A stretch of DNA of 64,000 bases. Source: Dermacentor variabilis. Its lineage: Eukaryota; Arthropoda; Arachnida; Ixodida; Ixodidae. This document shows positions 60,850 to 64,000 of this stretch, piece after piece; position 1 is the stretch's first letter, and each line of letters opens with the position of its first letter. Both the position numbers and the translations under genes were made by a program. The stretch is from NCBI RefSeq assembly GCF_050947875.1, contig NC_134570.1:104929622-104993621 (forward strand). Direction: 5' to 3'. The notes under the pieces are model-generated. The model had not been told where the DNA came from and searched no databases. It saw only the letters and a list, made by a program, of their open reading frames with translations.

Positions 60850-63800
60850 CAATACATTTATTGAAGCACTTAAGAATATATAGAAGCACTTTCACATACA
60901 AGACAAATACAAGATTATCTTATACTTAAGTTACAAGCAAGAAAAGTAAAGGCAAATACAATATACACTATTCACATGCAGTCGCACGGCTAATGACATA
61001 CTCCTTCAGAATTCGACGTGAAACAGTCTTAAGATCGATGTTTTCTTTTTCAAGACTGTTCAGTAATACCGATATTCCGCACGGTAGTGCGTCCTTTCAA
61101 TGATTAGTTCTTAAAAAAAGCACGGCCCAAGTTTGTCGCTCCTGATCGAATGTCGTATTTGAGGTGATAAGGTTTGCTTAGATTACAAAGATCAGTAAAT
61201 CCCGTGTGGCCTCGTTTTACGCTTTCTTTATATTTCATATCAAGATTAAACTGATAATTGTAATGAATTGGGAGAACCTGAAACTTAGAAAAGAATGTAC
61301 TTGGGTATGACTGCCGTAAGAAAAATACAAGCAACATGGCGCAATGTCATTTTTTTGTAAAAGAGATAACGTCTGAATATTTTTTGAGACGTTGTCCCCC
61401 ATACAAGACTACAATAATTTGTATGAGAAATAAACATGGTGTTATACAGCAATAGCCGTAGTTTTTAACGGAAGACCATCTCGAAGCCTCCAGAGCGCAC
61501 CGCTTGCTTTTGCCACACTTGTTGGCACGCGTTCTACGCGTTTGCCCACCTTAAATGCTGATCAAAAATCCCTCCCAGTGTTTTCACGTCCGCGGTGACG
61601 TCAATTTGTTCTGATCGATAGAATATGTTTAGATTATGATTTACATGTTTTAGGGTGGGTACAACTTTGGCTTTGTAGAGTTCATCTGTAAAGAATTTGC
61701 TTTGCTCCACCAATATATTTTATCAAGGACGGTTTTTGCTTGTTCTGATAAGTTATCCGCATTACATGATTGTAAGACAAGACTGGTGTCGTTAGCGTGT
61801 AATATATAGTGTGGTAAGTTACTGATATTTGTTAAATCATTTATATAGACGCTGAACAGTATTGGTCGTAATATGCTCTCTTGGGGAACACCAGCTTCTA
61901 AATTCAGGGGGTCTGAGTATTCTCCTGAGATGTAAACGCATTGTTTCCAATGGGTTAAGTATGACTTTAGAATGTCCAGGGGTAATCCATGGAATCCGTA
62001 ATATTCGAGTTTTTTTAGTAGAGTAATATGATTGATCCTGTCAAAGGCTTTGGAAAAATCGATAAATACGCCTAATGTAAATTTTTTTTCTTCATATTCG
62101 TTCAAGATTAACTCGTTCTGTGTTAATAGAGCTAATTCAGTCGATCGGCCCTTAGGAATCCCAAATTTATGCGGGGAAAATTGATATTTTTCACAAAACG
62201 ACATAACCATTTAACAGATAACCTTCTAAGCCTTTTGATATGACAGGCAGGACAGACACCGACCGATAATTTGGCATGCCATTTCTGTCCCCTGATTTGA
62301 ACAAAGCTGTAACCTTTGCCGGTTGCATTTTTGTAGGGAAAACGCCAGTAGACAAGCAAACATTGAATACGTGGGTGAAAACGGGCACTAACAAGTCTAT
62401 TGCAAATTTTATTGGTTTAATCTGGAGACCATCGATGTCACGTCCTTTACTGTTCTTTCAGGATATAAAAGCAGAGTGAACCTCGGCAGGTGTCGCAGGC
62501 TCAAAAAACGCTGTATTTACACGGGGCGCACTCAAAAAAAAAATTAGAGCGTCTATATTGTGAGCGCTAATCACTAAATTTGTAAAGTGTTCATTGAGAC
62601 GATTTGCTAATTCTATACCCTTTAGCTGCTTCCCGTTCTCTGTAATCTCGAGCTCTTCATGACGACTCCCGTTGCGATTTAGGAGCTTGTTAAATGCACG
62701 TCAAACTAAGTCGCCTTTGGTATCCGCATCACTAAATAGTTGGTCCAGATACATTTTTTTTTTATTTCGAAGAAACTTAGTTACAAAATTTGTGTATTTC
62801 TTAAATGCAACAAGATTATCCGGGCGTCTAGACCGCACAAAGTGAGAGTTTAATTGTTTTTTTTTTTACGAGTTAGCTTTAAACACTCATTTGTTAACCA
62901 AGGATTGCGTATCTTTATAAATGTTTGCACCTTTCTTCAATTTAAAACAGCTGGTGTAAGTATATTTTTTATGATACGCATAAGCGTATCGTTGGCCGTA
63001 TCAGCATCGTTACACTAAAATACGGATGTCCGGTTTACCCTGTGAAGTTGGTTTCGAAAGCCATTCATTGGTATTGGAATAGTTTCCTGCATGACGGAAG
63101 GTTTACATCGGTTTTGTATCGCTTTAAGTTTGTTATTTCGTTTACAAAACTTGTATGTCGGCAAATGATCACCTAGATCGGCAACAATGATACCAGCATT
63201 GATATCTTGAATTGGGCTGTTCGTAATAAATAAATCGTTAAGGGATTCAGAAAGGCATGTGACTTGAGTCGGTGCTATTATCACGTTCGCACAACCGAAA
63301 GAATGAAGGAGTAAGATCAGATTGAGGGAAACTGTATTCGATTGCAGTAAGTTTATGTTACAGTCACCGCCTATGATTATGCACAGTCTATTCTTGTAAC
63401 CATAACATGGTAATTGTTCTAAAAAAGGCTAGAAAGCGTTCGCTATTACCATGAGGTGGTCGATACAAAACAGCGAAAACATAGGATCCACACTGTACTG
63501 TAATTGGTTCGTAGTCTGGTCTGGTTTTTGAGAGACCTGCAATCATGTCACACGAAAGCCTTTCTGACACCATCTGCATCACACCTCCGCCACGGCGGTT
63601 CGCTCAATTTAGAAAAAAAAAGCTTTGGTATCCGAGAAAGGAAATTACAACATCTTCTGAATTGTACCATGTCTCTCTTATCATTATAATGTCAAACGTG
63701 AACATGAATTCGTTAAAAGATGCTTATATCTGATCGTACCTATTACGAGCAGACTGAACACTAGAGTGCAAAAGGGTAAGAGAGTAAGAGTGTCGGCGTA

Positions 63801-64000
63801 ACCAGGGCGAACAAGGCTGTGTGGCATGATCATAGCAAAATAAGAAACAAAAAGTGTTCGCTGCCAATCGCCACTCGCAGATTTTAGCTAAATCTGCCTC
63901 GCATATAATTTTGACACCATTAGTCTCTTCCGTTTTTCGCGCGACCTCTTTTCCGTCCCTCACCCATGCAAAGCGCTATTTCATTTCCTTTTTCTTTGAC
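60850..64000 (-). mobile_element. Second CR1/Jockey-like LINE, degenerate, running off the right edge
   Basis: On the minus strand, endonuclease pieces come first (SARNRYDQ near 63.74 kb, LYRPPHGNSERFLAFF near 63.45 kb, LNDLFITNS and LGDHLPTYKF near 63.2 kb). A reverse transcriptase frame at 61650-62210 has KFGIPKGRSTELALL, GVFIDFSKAFDRINHITLL, AGVPQESILRPILFSVYIN and HANDTSLVL. A diverged C-terminal and 3' UTR region reaches about 60.85 kb. The YADD active site reads HAND, and GVPQGSxLGP reads GVPQESILRP, so it is dead. Confidence 0.85.

Overview
This window looks like nuclear DNA from a hard tick (Ixodidae). It has long introns, canonical GT-AG splice sites, many microsatellites, decayed non-LTR retrotransposons, and several copies of a tRNA-derived SINE that I recognise as the tick Ruka family. 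I cannot name the species. No bacterial genes, operons, rRNA, intact tRNA genes or CRISPR arrays are visible.

The only host genes I can support are two tandem minus-strand paralogs of the nose-resistant-to-fluoxetine (NRF-6) / acyltransferase-3 membrane protein family. Gene B (8931-47632) can be reconstructed as 15 coding exons, about 2322 nt or 773 residues. Splice sites and codon phases agree at every junction. It has a signal peptide, a cysteine-containing extracellular NRF domain, about eleven hydrophobic segments, the R-x10-H signature of acyltransferase-3 proteins, and the family motif LSW-AFVPLS near the C terminus. Gene A is represented only by its first coding exon (1354-1720); the rest lies beyond the left edge. 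The two first exons share the same length class, signal-peptide layout, donor site and codon phase. They also share short upstream blocks, so the duplication probably carried the promoter.

Layout: 1-1353, intron 1 of gene A; 1354-1720, gene A exon 1; about 1.7-8.9 kb, spacer between the paralogs with tandem repeats, a LINE 3' end and an unassigned GC-rich block; 8.9-47.6 kb, gene B. Its introns are filled with Ruka copies, a composite GC-rich SINE, two RTE-like LINEs, a GTC/ATC-rich minisatellite seen at two sites, and microsatellites. From 47.6 to 64 kb is a retrotransposon graveyard. It includes a nearly complete CR1/L2-like LINE (53152-56920) inserted into a SINE with a 9-bp target duplication, RNase H tails of other LINEs, a head-to-head SINE hairpin, a 723-bp fold-back element flanked by TTAA, and a second LINE running off the right edge.

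The strongest observations are the fully phased reconstruction of the NRF-6-like gene and its tandem paralog, a degenerate 2A-like peptide at the start of the complete LINE's ORF1, the nested LINE-in-SINE insertion, and several long fold-back structures.
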